A stretch of DNA of 64,000 bases, taken from NCBI GenBank assembly GCA_029817715.1, contig JARUPY010000473.1:6014001-6078000 (forward strand), in the 5' to 3' direction. The DNA is from Melastoma dodecandrum (Eukaryota; Streptophyta; Magnoliopsida; Myrtales; Melastomataceae). Both the position numbers and the translations under genes were made by a program. A model generated the notes under the pieces. That model made no database searches and was not told the origin of the DNA. It was given only the letters and a program-made list of their open reading frames with translations. The stretch's first letter is position 1. Every line of letters starts with the position of its first letter. Below, piece by piece: positions 1-14,300 of the stretch.

Positions 1-726
1 ATGACTCCAATTTATTTGTATTATCAAAATCGAATTTATGTACTCCGACTTACCAACTTTAGTCGAGAAATTTTAAGACTAACCTATTTGAGGAATATTT
101 TGTGGACTAACTTTATTTTAGAACAAATCTCGTTATTTGATATATAAGATTAGAAAGAAGAAAGTTCTCGACTTATTCTCTCATAGAGAATCAGTTATCA
201 TCTTCGTTGAACAAATCATTGTGATCCGTGGCCTAATCAAATGCAAGCAAGCAGTTCTCTACCTTGGTAATTTCTTGGACACTCGGTAACTTTAAAACAA
301 GCATCGGAACGAAGGGCTGAGGGAGAAGTTTTACCGCCTTACCTGATTCCCTTCTGGCTTCAATTTCTTCCCGTTGTGGGGAAGCCTCGTTATGCAGAAG
401 AGTCCGGGAGGAATGAATTCGTCAGGCCAAATCGCCATAAAAGCCCTTGGCAGGCTAGACGATTAATGAGACAGCGTAAGTATGAGGTCCGGAAGGCCTA
501 ATACACTCAATCTTAGTTCATGACCAGAAAACCACAGAGACAGACAGACATAGCACAGCTAGGAGAACCTGTCAAGGAGTTGGGAACAACACAAATTGAT
601 GGATCCATAGAAGGATTCATCTTTTCAGTCCTGTGTGTGGCCCTAGAACACACCACAAGAAAACCCAAACAACTTTCAACTACTAGAAATGTGTCACAGG
701 AAAAGAGACGGAACACTAACAAACAC
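1..726. other. Intergenic DNA downstream of beta-tubulin
   Basis: No gene could be supported here. The part nearest the tubulin stop codon presumably includes its 3' untranslated region. A plus-strand open frame running from about 520 into the tubulin coding region is an antisense shadow of the tubulin gene. Confidence 0.5.
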
Positions 727-2898
<2,172 letters not shown>

Positions 2899-5207
2899 CT
2901 TCTTTCGCAGGGGATGAGACGGGAAGGAGGGAGAAAAGGTCTAGGAAGGGTTTTTGCTAGTGTTGAAACGGAGGGATTATAAAAAGGAGGGAGGGAGGGA
3001 GGAAGTTAACGGCGTCGGACGGACGTTTGGATTGGTGGAAAATTGAAATTTTGAAATGGGGGGAAATTCGGGAAATCCTTTGGAAGGGGAAGGGATACGC
3101 GCTTTCCTATGTTGGTGTAAAGTACGCGCAAGGGGGGTACGGGGACGGGGTGTTCCTGGCTCGGTTAGGCGGAGGAAGTACACGAGGAAGGAGGTGCGCG
3201 TGCTGTGTGCCCTAAGGGGAGGGGGGAAGCAGGTGAGGGTCACGTGCCGTCCACGTGACGTAACCTGGGAAAGGGTGGGTGTGCGGGACAGTTCAGACCA
3301 GTCGCTTTCCGTAGCTCTTTACATAGCCCATATTCATTGTAGTTTATTGTATTAAATTCGATGCCCGGTAATTGAAAGATGCTTTTCAGTGGAGACGAAT
3401 GCGGCCGTGGCCCAGCAGCTGGCCCACAATGAAAATGCGGAAATGACGAGGCTTTTCTGCATCCCCCCCCGGTTGCTCGTGACAAAAGGAGAAAGAAAAA
3501 AAAGCAACTGGCAACCGTTCGACAGTGCAGTGCATGTGCGGTGCAGTGACATCAAAGCAGAGATCAATTCGCTGGGGCTGCGGTTGCAGTTTTGCACAGT
3601 TCTCCATAATTGGGAAAGGAAGGCCAGAGCCTCCTTGCTGCTGAAGCAAATGGAGGAGAGGAAGGTCATATCTTGGCAAATGTATGTAAACCATCCTCCC
3701 TCACTTTCCTGAAATAGAACAAAACACGAGGACTGTTTGGATTTATGGTTAGTTCTTCAAAAAATTTGTGAAATGAAGTATCGGTTTACAAAATTACTTG
3801 AATACATGCAGTAAGTTAATGTTTGATATAACGATTTTGATTTTATGCATAAATCGTTGTTTTAAAAGTTTCTAGAAATTTGGGAATTTTTTAGTCTTCT
3901 TTGATATTGGACTAAAGTAGCCTATTCAAACAACGTCTTTTAAGAAAGGTTACTCTTTTCGACAAGGACTTTAGTCCAATACCCAAAGCTCAAAAAATCA
4001 CTCAATCTCAAAAAATCATTGCTTAAAATGACAATTTAGTTATTTTTTTCATAGTCGCGGACTGAATCATTGGTTTTTTTATAAAATCAAAGTCGTGGTT
4101 TCGAATAAAAATCTAGGTACAATATTTAGATAATTTATAAAACTAAAACAATATTTTTCACAAATATTTTTAAAAACTAACATTATTCATGTACAAAACT
4201 CCACTACCCATGTGAATATTCACACAAATTACTATTGACCCACTTGACATGAGGTTTGTACTTTCGTACAATTAGTTTGGATTTATAAATACGGTTTGAA
4301 ATCCCTTAAGTTAGTATCACGAATATCGACTTTAAATTTGTAAAGAAGTGACTATTGCTAAAATAGACAAAGTGAATGTCTCAAACAACTTTAAGAAACT
4401 TGGAAATTTTTTGGTAAAACGACCCTCTTTAACCCAAGGCAACAACAAGAACTTTGATGTTATAGCAGGGACATATTGATCGAAACAAATCCATATACTA
4501 CCTGTGTAGCTTTCAGTACTGGGATTTGTCGAGGCCATCGAAATAGTAAGTAAATCACACAAAATTTTGTACACATTTGGGATTAAAATCTTATTTAAAG
4601 CGATCAATTTGTATTTCTCACCAAGTACTATGCTTTTTTCGAGAAATTATGCAATCAGATGGAGGACAAAGTCGAAACATAATTCAAATTGCGATTTTCT
4701 TCCAAAGAGTACAAAAAAAAAAAAAAAAAAAATTCCCCAGTCGTAATCCCAAGCAGCTCAGGTAGTAAATTGAATATTTTGGAAAGTAAAACGGAGATAC
4801 AATCCTCCGCTTGACATCACCCAGGTTATCACTTGTTCCGATTATTGGTCGCGGCCTGTCTCTACACATCGGGCCTGGAGGTATTCATGATGTCAACTGA
4901 GAAATCTTGGAAATAGATAAAAGGACAAAATATGATACAGAAGGCCTCCCTGTTTTGTTTTGCTTTTTCAAACAAAGAATAATTGAGCAACAATCCGAAT
5001 CACCGAATTGGGCAAAACGCAAATGAAATGTATATGAGCTTTAGAAATTTTTTTTTTTTTAAAAAAAACGAAGAATCAAGAGCCAAGGCATGCAACTCTC
5101 TCTGTCTGTCTGTCTGTCTGTCTGTTTTTTCCATTCTGTTTGTGGCTGTAAACACAAAGAAGACCACAAAGAGCGAAGAGAACATGGGCGATGGGAGGAA
5201 ACCACAT
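2899..5207. other. Intergenic region: tubulin promoter side and ADF downstream side
   Basis: The first part (2899 to about 3360) is GC-rich and purine-rich and should hold the 5' untranslated region and promoter of the minus-strand tubulin gene. The remainder is AT-rich. Short open frames at 3352-3712 overlap on both strands and resemble no family I know, so they are not annotated. Poly-A runs lie at about 4710-4732 and 5050-5070. Confidence 0.5.
5099..5126. repeat. TCTG tetranucleotide microsatellite
   Basis: Five to six consecutive TCTG units, directly visible, about 80 bases downstream of the ADF stop codon and therefore probably in its 3' untranslated region or just beyond. Confidence 0.85.
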
Positions 5208-5967
5208 CTAAAGGGCCCGACTTTTGATGATGTCGATGCTCATTTCGCTGGGATCTGTGGCTTGCAATTCCACCTGAATACCGTCCAGCTCTCTCTTGAA
5301 CCTGTCCTTGGAGCTTGCATATACCATCTTACTCCTTATCTTTGCGGTGTCTGGGGACCTGAAAAATCAGACCAGTCACTAGCGACATGTGAATTTCTCT
5401 AATTCCTGTTCCTAGACATTCCAAGGACGTTAATACCGCGAGTTCCTATATCTAGGCATTCGAATATGTTGGTCACATGCTATAGCCACATGTGACTTCG
5501 CGAATTCTCCTTCACCTAGACATTGATCGACGGAAGACTCTGATGTGCGAAGAACTGACATTAAGGGTATCGAGAAGAATCGTGGATATGTTGATTTACC
5601 AGGCAATGAAGAAGATCTTGCTCTTCTGGCAGTTCTCATCCGTGATGAAGTCGAAATCAAAGACAGCATATCGGCACTCGTTGGCGGGCAAGGAAGCGGT
5701 GAAGTCATCATAGCTCTCCCCATGGCCCCCGACCTTGTCAATGACCACCTGCTGGTCCTGGATCCGGAAAACAATGAACCTGTAGATCCTCTTCGCTTTC
5801 AGCTCCAGGAATTTCAGCTTGCATTCGTCGTTCACAGCCATTCCAGACGCGGAGTTCGCCTACATTTCCCATCAGCGAAAGAGAAAGGGAACCAAAAAAC
5901 AAAACAGTTAGAGGAAACATGATCAAACGACGGGAAACAGAGACAACGATCATGACGGGCATACCAT
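5208..5967 (-). CDS. ADF: Actin-depolymerising factor (ADF/cofilin), complete
   Basis: Encodes a cytosolic ADF/cofilin that binds G- and F-actin and severs or depolymerises filaments. Minus-strand coding exons are 5967-5965 (ATG only), 5859-5600 and 5358-5208, giving 137 residues, the standard plant length. A first coding exon made of just the start codon, followed by a GT donor, is a recognised feature of plant ADF genes and decided the start. Ser6 in the NSASGMAV segment is the conserved regulatory phosphorylation site. The long actin-binding helix segment ([16 protein letters not shown]) and the C-terminal [12 protein letters not shown] block are intact. The exon 2/3 junction splits the tryptophan codon of the FFIAWSPDT segment in phase. 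The neighbour on the left is tubulin on the same strand, more than 2 kb away; nothing suggests co-regulation. Confidence 0.95.
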
Positions 5968-6679
5968 TTTTCGTCCGCGAACAAGAACCAAAAGGCAAAC
6001 TACGGCAAAAACGAAGGGGAAAAAAGGCGGAGGAAAGGCAAAGGAAGAGATGGAGATGGGAGAGGGAAAGGAAATGGGGGAGGGGTTCAATGGATTCGGA
6101 TCCTGAATACAAGGAAAAGGAGAGGAGAAAGCGGGGTTAAGTGGTGGGGAGGAATGGAAGGGGGTAGAAACAGGGTTAAACAAAACCAACCCAAAAAAAA
6201 AAAAAAAAAAAAAGTGGGAGGTGGAGAGACTCAAGGAGGCCGGTTTTTTGGTTAGCCAGGATGATCATCCCCCCACCCCAATCATCATCAGATCATGATG
6301 ATCATCTTCTTCCTTTCGATGATTGATGGCTTCACGTCTCCCACGTCCCCTCCCTCCCTCTGCATGGAATTTGTCGTTCAGGCCACACGTCGTTTTTCCG
6401 TCATTGGGCCTTGGGCTTCATTCCGATGGCTCTTTAGTCTCGCATTTTGAACGAAGGAAAAAAAAAGTTGTATGAAGTGGATATAGGAGGGGATTTGGCA
6501 AGTAGGATCCTCTTCGTTTCATAAAAAAATGGTTTTACAAATGAGTTTTTAGTTTGAAGGTCGTTTTTATTTTTAGCATTATAAGATTGTTTTACTACTT
6601 TTAATACGTTAAGAAGTTAATAAATTATTTCTATTTAATATATATTTTATTATTTAATAATACTGTAATTTTCTATTTT

Positions 6680-6870
6680 TACTAAGGTTTAGAATTTATG
6701 ACTTAATATTTAATATTTAGTTTAACATTTAGTATTCAGCGTTTAAAGTTTAGGTTTAAATTTTAACATTTAGGGTTTATGATTTAAGATTTATGGTTTA
6801 ACTTTTAGGGTTTATGATCGGTTTTATGGTTTAAGGGTTTAACTTTTACGGTTTTATGGTTTAATATTTT
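6680..6870. repeat. Degenerate interstitial telomere-like repeat stretch
   Basis: TTTAGGG/TTTAGGTT-like and TTTATGGTTT-like words recur many times at irregular spacing. Exact plant telomere units (TTTAGGG) occur only a few times, so this may be a decayed interstitial telomeric tract or simple AT-rich sequence. Confidence 0.35.
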
Positions 6871-6960
6871 AAATTTAATGTTTTTAAAAAAATTTACGAT
6901 AATTTAATTAAAATTGTAACGGGACAATAAAAGATAATCTCCAGTTCATCCTATCCATTT

Positions 6961-6985
6961 GGGGGGGAGGGGAGGGGAGGGGCGG
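6961..6985 (+). other. G-rich block with potential to form a G-quadruplex
   Basis: Four or more runs of three to seven guanines separated by single A or C bases, seen directly. It is about 500 bp upstream of the HMA gene start on the coding strand. Any function is inference. Confidence 0.5.
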
Positions 6986-7073
6986 GCGCCGAAAGAAATG
7001 CATGGTCTGGTGCTGACTAGGCAAACCTGCTACTGAACATGGGTTGTGTCGTCACTGTTGGAGGAGACGTCCA

Positions 7074-7077
<4 letters not shown>

Positions 7078-7104
<27 letters not shown>

Positions 7105-7105
7105 C
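7078..7105. repeat. CT dinucleotide microsatellite
   Basis: About 13 consecutive CT units, about 370 bp upstream of the HMA-protein start codon. Pyrimidine tracts like this are common near plant promoters and 5' untranslated regions. Confidence 0.9.
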
Positions 7106-7475
7106 CTTCTAGAAAAGCAAAGCTACCCACCCACCCACTTTTCCCTTGCCTTTCCCGCACTCTTTGGCCTTAATAAAAATGTTAAAAAAAAAATTGCAAT
7201 GACAAGAAGACAACACGTTCTTCCCCGTTGGGTCATGCTGGACGGTACGATCACCTAATCAAGCGGTCCATATCCCTCGAATCCCCTACCACAAGAAGTT
7301 CCACCCTCTTCCCTTTTCCCAAAGTGATTTAGACCCGAGAGCATAAAGGAAACTTAGCCTCCCCTTTTATGAGTCGTTAAGTTTTTTTTCCTATATTACA
7401 TGCGCATGGACTTCACAGAGGGTACTCTCTCCCTCGTCGAATCCTAACGGGGTGGAGTTGGGAGTTATTTGCAGC

Positions 7476-7954
7476 ATGGAGCAGGTACCCCCGCGCGTTC
7501 GTTTAAGCTGCTCCTGTTTTGTTGGCATACTTCTTTCCCCTGATGCATCTTCTTTCTTCCCGAGCAGAAGATAGTGTTGAAGGTCATGACGATGACTGAC
7601 AACAAGACGAAGCAGAAGGCCATCGAAGCCGCCGCTGACATATTTGGTAAGTTACTTTCTTGAGAGCTCCGAAACTACCCGATATTGGTCAGGGCACTAC
7701 ATCGTGGGGATTCAACAGGGGTGGATGCAATTGCCGCCGATATGAACGAGCAGAAGCTGACGGTGATAGGGCAGATGGACACGATAGCCGTGGTGAAGAG
7801 GATGAAGAAGGTAGGGAAGGTGGACATCCTCTCGGTTGGGCCCGCCAAGGAGGAGAAGAAGGAGGAGAAGAAGGAAGAGAAGAAGGAGGAGAAGAAGGAA
7901 GAGAAGAAGGAAGAAGCGCCCAAGGAAGAGAAGAAGGATGAGGAGAAGAAGTGA
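7476..7954 (+). CDS. Heavy-metal-associated (HMA) domain plant protein without CaaX tail
   Basis: Small ATX1-like HMA-fold protein. Exons are 7476-7484 (M-E-Q only), 7568-7646 and 7719-7954, all with GT-AG introns and phases that fit, giving 107 residues. Residues 4-70 form the beta-alpha-beta-beta-alpha-beta HMA domain (KIVLKVMTMTD, AIEAAADIFGVDAIA, KLTVIGQMD, VVKRMKKVGKVDILSVGP). The usual metal-binding CxxC in the first loop is absent: the loop reads MTMTDNKT and there is no cysteine in the protein. Residues 73-107 are almost pure lysine and glutamate repeats. The stop follows EEKK directly, so the isoprenylation CaaX box of HIPP proteins is missing. It is therefore an HPP-type relative, probably not a classical metal chaperone. 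The tiny first exon is the least certain part. Confidence 0.82.
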
Positions 7955-8371
7955 TAATCAAACCCACCTCCCCAAAATCACAGCAAAACTAGAAAAGTGA
8001 CTCAAATCTGCATGTTAAGCTCTTCACAATCTGTTATGGGGTTTGGTTCATGATGAAGATTCCAAAAGGTTGTGTACGAGCCCAACTCACTCGAGCTAAA
8101 AAGTGACTAGCAAATCAACATCTTGTCATCTTTCCCTTTCGCTTTTCGGCTTCTATTTGTTAAGATAAAAAGCATTAGTCATTTACTTCTTTTAAGATCG
8201 CCAATGCATTTGATATTTGGGCCGTGGGCCTAGATATGCACAAAGCGGAGCCCAATAATTGGGCCTACTATTTAATATCCCCTGAAAAGGGCCCCTGTTC
8301 GCATAAAAAGCAGTCTCCCCCGTACATGCGTTAGCGCCATTTTCTTTCACCAAGAAAACGTCCGGGAAAGG
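7955..8371. other. Spacer between HMA gene and SHOC1
   Basis: Should contain the HMA gene's 3' untranslated region and the compact SHOC1 promoter. A TATA-like CATAAAAAG at 8302-8310 lies about 65 bp before the SHOC1 start codon. Confidence 0.5.
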
Positions 8372-11300
8372 ATGCGAGGCCGATCACTCCTCCTCGACTC
8401 GTCCTCTCCCCTGGCTCCATCTCTACCTTCTGCAGAAAGCCTAACCTTCCTGAACCTTCCGCCCCCTGTTCTACCTCCGGATCCATCCCCGTCGTGTATG
8501 GAGTACTGCCTACAGAGCTGCTTCGACTCCATTTCGCCTTTCGATCTGTGCTGCGAGATTGATCACTTCCCGATCGACTCCATCCTGTCGAAGATCCTCC
8601 GTGATATACTTCCCGATTTCATCGAAGTGGAGGATGAAGGATTCGATGCCGCTCCCGTCGGGACTCGACCTGGTCTCGGAAACCGAGCCTCTAAGGTGCG
8701 AGAACTGGTCCTGATATTGAGTGTCTATTCCGATGAGCGCTTTTCACTGTCTGTAGTTTTGATTCGACGTACCGTGCATTGTCGTTCGATTGGCATGTCA
8801 GAATTTGTCTTGTATGGGAAATGATCGATTTGCTATGCAATTGGCGCCATGTATCTGACATATATTTGGGAAGAACAGTTCGATATCACTAATAAGAGGC
8901 TGAACGTCGGATGAGCAATAATTACATGGAAAAGTGCATGAAATAGCTTAACACGTTGTTGCTTTTGTCAGCTTCTGTGAGGCTATGGTTCTTGGTCCTA
9001 TGTGCTTTAGCAAGAAGAGCCAGTCAAAGAAGACGGGAGATATTAGAAATTTTCTCTCATACAAAGGAAAACTTGTTAATCAAACTGGGGCTTGTTTTTT
9101 GCAGAAGAAGGGTGAAGCTCATCATGAAAACAGTGTCCGAGGTGCAGAGGTGCCTCAGTTTGAGATACCAGAGCTGCAAATTTGTTTGGTAGGCCTAATA
9201 CACTTGAAAACTGGCATGGGCATTTATGATACTACCAGTTGTTTTTGCTTATTTGTTGCTTTTTATCAGGAAAATCCACAATCAGTTGACCAAAAAGCCG
9301 CAGACATCTTTTTTCAAGTCTCTGAAATTGAAAATGCTGAGGTGAATGCCCAGGCATTTGTTGCTTTCATGATAGATAATACTCCATCCTTCGATGTTTA
9401 CCAGAATATCTCTTCAGTTGAATGGTATAATATTTGAGGAATGATATAATGAGTTGGAGATGAAAGAAAGAGATAGATGAAATAGAGCTTTGTGGTTTTG
9501 TCATTTTCAAGTCAATCTGCAATCTTCTAGCATTGGTTGATGTAGTTGAAATAAGTTTGTCAATCCAGAAGTTTCTGGGATGAATTAATCATTGAAATTC
9601 CATGGGACACTTTTTTCATTGTAATCCTTCTTTTGATAATTTTCCATTACTTATTCTTTCCTTCCTTTTGTTCTCTGTGAGTAACAAAAGATTCCTTCAT
9701 GGGTACAATCATCCAGTCATTGCTTTTAGCTCCCAAACTAGTGTGCATGCCTTCAGAGTGCCTTCTCACACTCTAATTCTGCTTACAGGATGCTAATCAC
9801 CCGGGCTTTCAGCTACAGTGTACTTTTGAGTCTCGAGAGACCATGTCCCTGGTTGTAGACTCCAGTTTAGGGCATGCCATTCAGTCAGAAGCCACTGTAC
9901 AGGGAGATGATGACCTTGCAGATGGAAACCTTGCATTTCCTCATCTAGAAGTAAATGAGATGAGTTTGTCAGCCTTTTCAATCATCTGCATGGAGGATGA
10001 ACTTGAGAAGTTTCTTCCAGATGTTGAACCTCTTCCTCTCACCATGAAGGATGATCTGGCAACTAGTAACAGTTTAACTTTCAAAGAGGAGTATTTTCTG
10101 GAGTATCCATGTAATCAAAATCAGTGCCTTGAATTCAATCTACCTTCACGTGAAAATCTTTATGATGGAGAGTTTTTGAGCATATTGGAAGGCTCGACTT
10201 TTTTAATAGCTCTGGCCAACAGAGATTATATTCTACCGGGTACCCTGCCCATCCTTGAGGAAGTGCAAGTGCTGGATGTTGATTGTCCTTTACTTGTTGA
10301 TATCTTGCAATCTCAAAAGTTACTTGAATTTGAATCATGTGACGAGATGCTGCAGGAGGAGGTCAGACTTGATAGATTCCAGGAGCTTATTATCAGTCAA
10401 GAGTTGGCTCCTGTGTGTAACGTCTTCAAATCGTTGCATGTTCCTGTTCTCTGCGACAGCTCAATCATGAGGCCACTATCTACAATTGTTGAAGAAGTTC
10501 TTATGAATTTGAAGGCATGTCCTCCGTCCGCTTCTGATGGCATTTACTTGGATTGGCATCTTTTGGCAAAAGAGGGATATGCAGATGGTTCTGTTTCTTC
10601 TGGGCAACATATGCTTGAGGTTATTGAATTGTGTAGCATAGATAGTGACTGGGATACCATGGCTGCTGAAAAACTGACACGTGATTTCATCTTCGGTGAA
10701 TGTTCTACTAATAAATCGAGTGAACAAGGCTGCAAGGGGCCACTTGACATGCTTTCAGATGAGTGCTCTGTGTTCAATGATTGCCTTACTGGAGGTTCCT
10801 CTTGCAGGCCTTCTAATGAACCACAAACTGAGAGGCTGGCTTCTGAGTTGAATCCTAACAGGGCCTCGTCTCTACACAAATCTATGTCAACATTTGATGA
10901 TCTGGACTTCTTCTTGAATCCATCCAAAGCTACTACCGGGAATTCTCCCATTAATGCTGCTAAAGTCCATGGTGAAACAAACATCAAGGTCCCCCCAACT
11001 TGTGTGTCCCAAGCAGAAGTTTCTGGGTCAGAGCATCGGTTAGGGCCATGGTTTGTTAAGATTTATCCAGTTAAGTTATCAGATGAAATAGTATCAATTG
11101 CAGAGATTCTCAAAGAGAGCTATCTCAGTTTGTTGGAAAGGGATTCAAGATGCAAGGCATCCCACAAGTCTCTTTCAGAGGCGACAGATAGTTATAGCTT
11201 GCTGAAAGTCCCTAACCAAGTATTCATGGATTGCATGAAGAAAGCAAATTCAGAGAATCCAGATTTAATTCAATGTTCTGAATTTATGGGTGTGTTCGCC

Positions 11301-14300
11301 ACGCTAGGCGCAATTAAACAGCTCGCTTGGTACATGTGTTTTTATGGCCTTCCACCAGCTCGACTATATATTGAAAAAACTATGCCAACTTGATGGCTTC
11401 AAATCAAGATTGAGTGTGCTGCGACATGTTATGTCAAGTGCTGACGGTACATCTCAAGGACCTGATATGTCTTCACATCCATCATTGTCTATCATCCGGG
11501 AAGTTTTGCTTACGAACTGTAATACTACGGGAGGAGTTAAGGTTTTAATCTTAGCAGACCGCATCTTCTGGCAATGCGTCAAGAGCTTGTTGACATCTAT
11601 GGGTTCATCATTCTATGAACTAAAGATTTGTCAAGTTAATGGCTCTTCAAATGTGAACATGGAAAATCTCTTCAATAAAGATTGCTTATTGGCATCCTTC
11701 GAGTAAGCACGCACTTTCTGTTGCTTCCCTTAACATAGTATTGACAAATGGTAATTTCATGAAGAATGATAATCTAAATATTTGATTGATCATGACTCTC
11801 CGGTAGTGTTGCTCAAGGGGGCAGTGATCATTTGAAACAATCAACTTCATTTTCAGGCAAATGACCTCATCTTTTCCCTTTGACAAGTTTGGCATTATCG
11901 TAGAATATGGAGGTGCATGCCATTTTTCAAGGATATCGTCAATTCGTCCAAATTTGATTACATTGCCTCAGCTTCACTTTCTAAAAGTTGAACTGGAAGA
12001 GTGGAGTTGCTCTTCAGCACTTTGTGACGGCGTGAGCTTACCTGCGAACACTTTCGACATAATGGCAAGTTTTAGCTTACTTCTTGTTCCTGTGATCTGT
12101 GTAGTATAACTACTTCAAGTTACAAGTTTAACTGATTCATGCGTCGATCTGGGGAGTCATTTGGACAACCCTATAAATGAATGTTCCATTTGAATTAACC
12201 TTTTTCCTGCATTTCTTTTTCTAATTTCTGCCTGTTTCATGTTTTGATGTAAAATTGCCCCATTACTCCCATTATGGATTAGATCATTCAACCAGAACCT
12301 TGGAGTTTCAATTGGGTCTGGAAGTCTGTCCGACAGCAATATCCTCTTCTCAATTGGCTTTGTTAGTCATTAAACTCAGTTGATGGATTCTGCCTGTAAT
12401 AACTCCATCCACTGTTTTGTGGCAATATTTGAAGATTCCATGTCATAAGTTGGTCTATACCCATCTGTTCATTCCGGTTTTCTCTGTTGTTTCTAAAGTT
12501 TATTCATATGTAGGACGACACCTCATTCAGACATACTAATGAGTGCATGGATGAGGGGAAGTTGGAGAACTTAATAAACTTTGTTCCTTATGAAGACAAA
12601 GCAGTAGCAAGTACAAAGCCATTCATTGTTGAGCCTTTACCCAATCAATTGGAGTCATTGCTCATGGAGTCTGATTGCTATCAGCCTAAAAAGGTTTCTT
12701 TCTGCAAGGAAGCCATTGTCGTTAACACCCAAGATTCAAATGATGCAATGATAGTTTCCCGAAGAAGCACATATCAGAAGATTCTGGCTCTCGAGAAGAA
12801 AGGTGGAATTCAAGTTATTGAACGTGATTCCGACCTACCGGTAGATATTATACTCAGTACTTCCGCTTGTCTTGTCTGGTACACATGCCAGAACATTGGC
12901 AAGAAAGCTAGTGGTTTCACGGAAGGGTGCTCCTGGTTACAATCGTATGTTGAGAATATCGCTACAAATGTTTTGACTCTTCTGAGCTTCAGTTTCAGCA
13001 CCTGTGTCCTGGTGAGTGTTGCTTTTAATACTGGAGCATTTTGCTGTATCGCTTTTGTTCTCTAGAAATAAGCACAAAAAGTTGGAAGGGAACGATATGA
13101 CATATTGAACAATGCTCTTTTGGTTTAATTCATCAGATATTTGAGGGAGACATTGGCTTCGTTTCTACAGTCATGGAATCATCAGATGGACTTTATGCTG
13201 CAGCAGTCGGCTTGGGTATCCACATACAGCTCTTCTGTTCGTATTCACCTGAACTGACTGATGAAATCATTTTAAACTACATTTCCATGGAGGGGAAGTC
13301 AAAGGGCGGTCTTTGTGCTACACTCACGGAAGCTGAATCTCTGGCAGAATCATTCCTGACCAAGTTCCCTTCTATTAATCCTCTAACTGCAAATGCAATC
13401 CTGTCTTCCGGGGCGATGCTGGTGGACTTTCTTGAATGGTACAATGAATGTAGAACTGCTGCCTTGGAAAGCTATGGTGTTCCCCATGAAAGTATTTCCT
13501 TATTCAGTGCCCTCTGCCAATATGGCGAGCTGGAGGATTCGCAGTCTATCATGACAGACTGTTCTTCTTCCGTGTCATCCGGACCGGACTCAAAATCTTG
13601 CCACAATAAATTTGACTCGGGGAGAAAACAACTTTATCCTGAGAATGGTGACAAAGTTAAAGCTCGAACGAACCACTCTCTCCTGTCCCAGAATTTGAGA
13701 TTCTCTATTGACAAGACAGGTGAACTTCCTGAGATGTGCAAATTGCCAGAGATATGGGAAAACATGCAGATCCCCACTGCCCCAAGTCTAAGTGATCATG
13801 CTTTTGATGGACTTCACCGTGAGATAGGGCAAACATCTGCCCAAAGTAGTGACATTCCTGCAAATCAAAATACTTTGCACGGTCATAGTGGTGTTTGCCA
13901 TGATCATCTTGGACTCTTCGACAATTTGGACTTTACTGACTGGACAGACCAGGAGTGTGCAGATGTTATGCTCCAGGAAAGTGGAGGTAAGGTAATATGC
14001 CAGTCTAACCCTGTAGCCTCTGGTGATGGAAAATTTATGTCATTCTCACCTGAAATGAGTAAAGTTGGCACAAAATATACCATCAATGCCCATGAATTTT
14101 CTATTGGTGAAATCGAGTGTCCTTCTTTTCCAGTGGAGGGGGCGTTGGACTTCAATACTTCACTCCCGAACAATGTTAGAGATTGGCAGGCTATGCCGGG
14201 GTCAATGAGTGACTTTTTGCTCAGTTTGCAAAATCATGATGATCTCCCTAGGAACAAGAATTGCAGAAGCATGGACGTAAATAAGGGCAGATTTTCTGAG

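Larger units (their letters stand above)
5968..7475. other. Shared upstream region between ADF and the HMA gene
   Basis: This 1.5 kb spacer separates divergently transcribed genes and should contain both promoters. It holds a purine-rich stretch (6000-6210) ending in a poly-A run, an AT-rich stretch with degenerate telomere-like words (6680-6870), a G-rich block (6961-6985) and a CT microsatellite (7078-7105). A 70-residue open frame over the CT repeat is judged spurious. Confidence 0.6.

Noticed and set aside
2975..2986. TATAAAAAGG motif upstream of tubulin
   Set aside because: It is a TATA box only on the plus strand, opposite to tubulin; no plus-strand gene follows it.
3352..3712. Overlapping ~100-codon open frames on both strands
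   Set aside because: No known domain, and overlap on both strands without support.
7046..7258. 70-codon open frame over the CT repeat
   Set aside because: Low-complexity Ser/Leu translation, no family resemblance, lies in the HMA gene's upstream region.
11344..11393. An intron to explain the SHOC1 frame change
   Set aside because: No GT/GC...AG pair fits; the two conserved frames overlap within a few bases at the A6 run, so a one-base indel is simpler.
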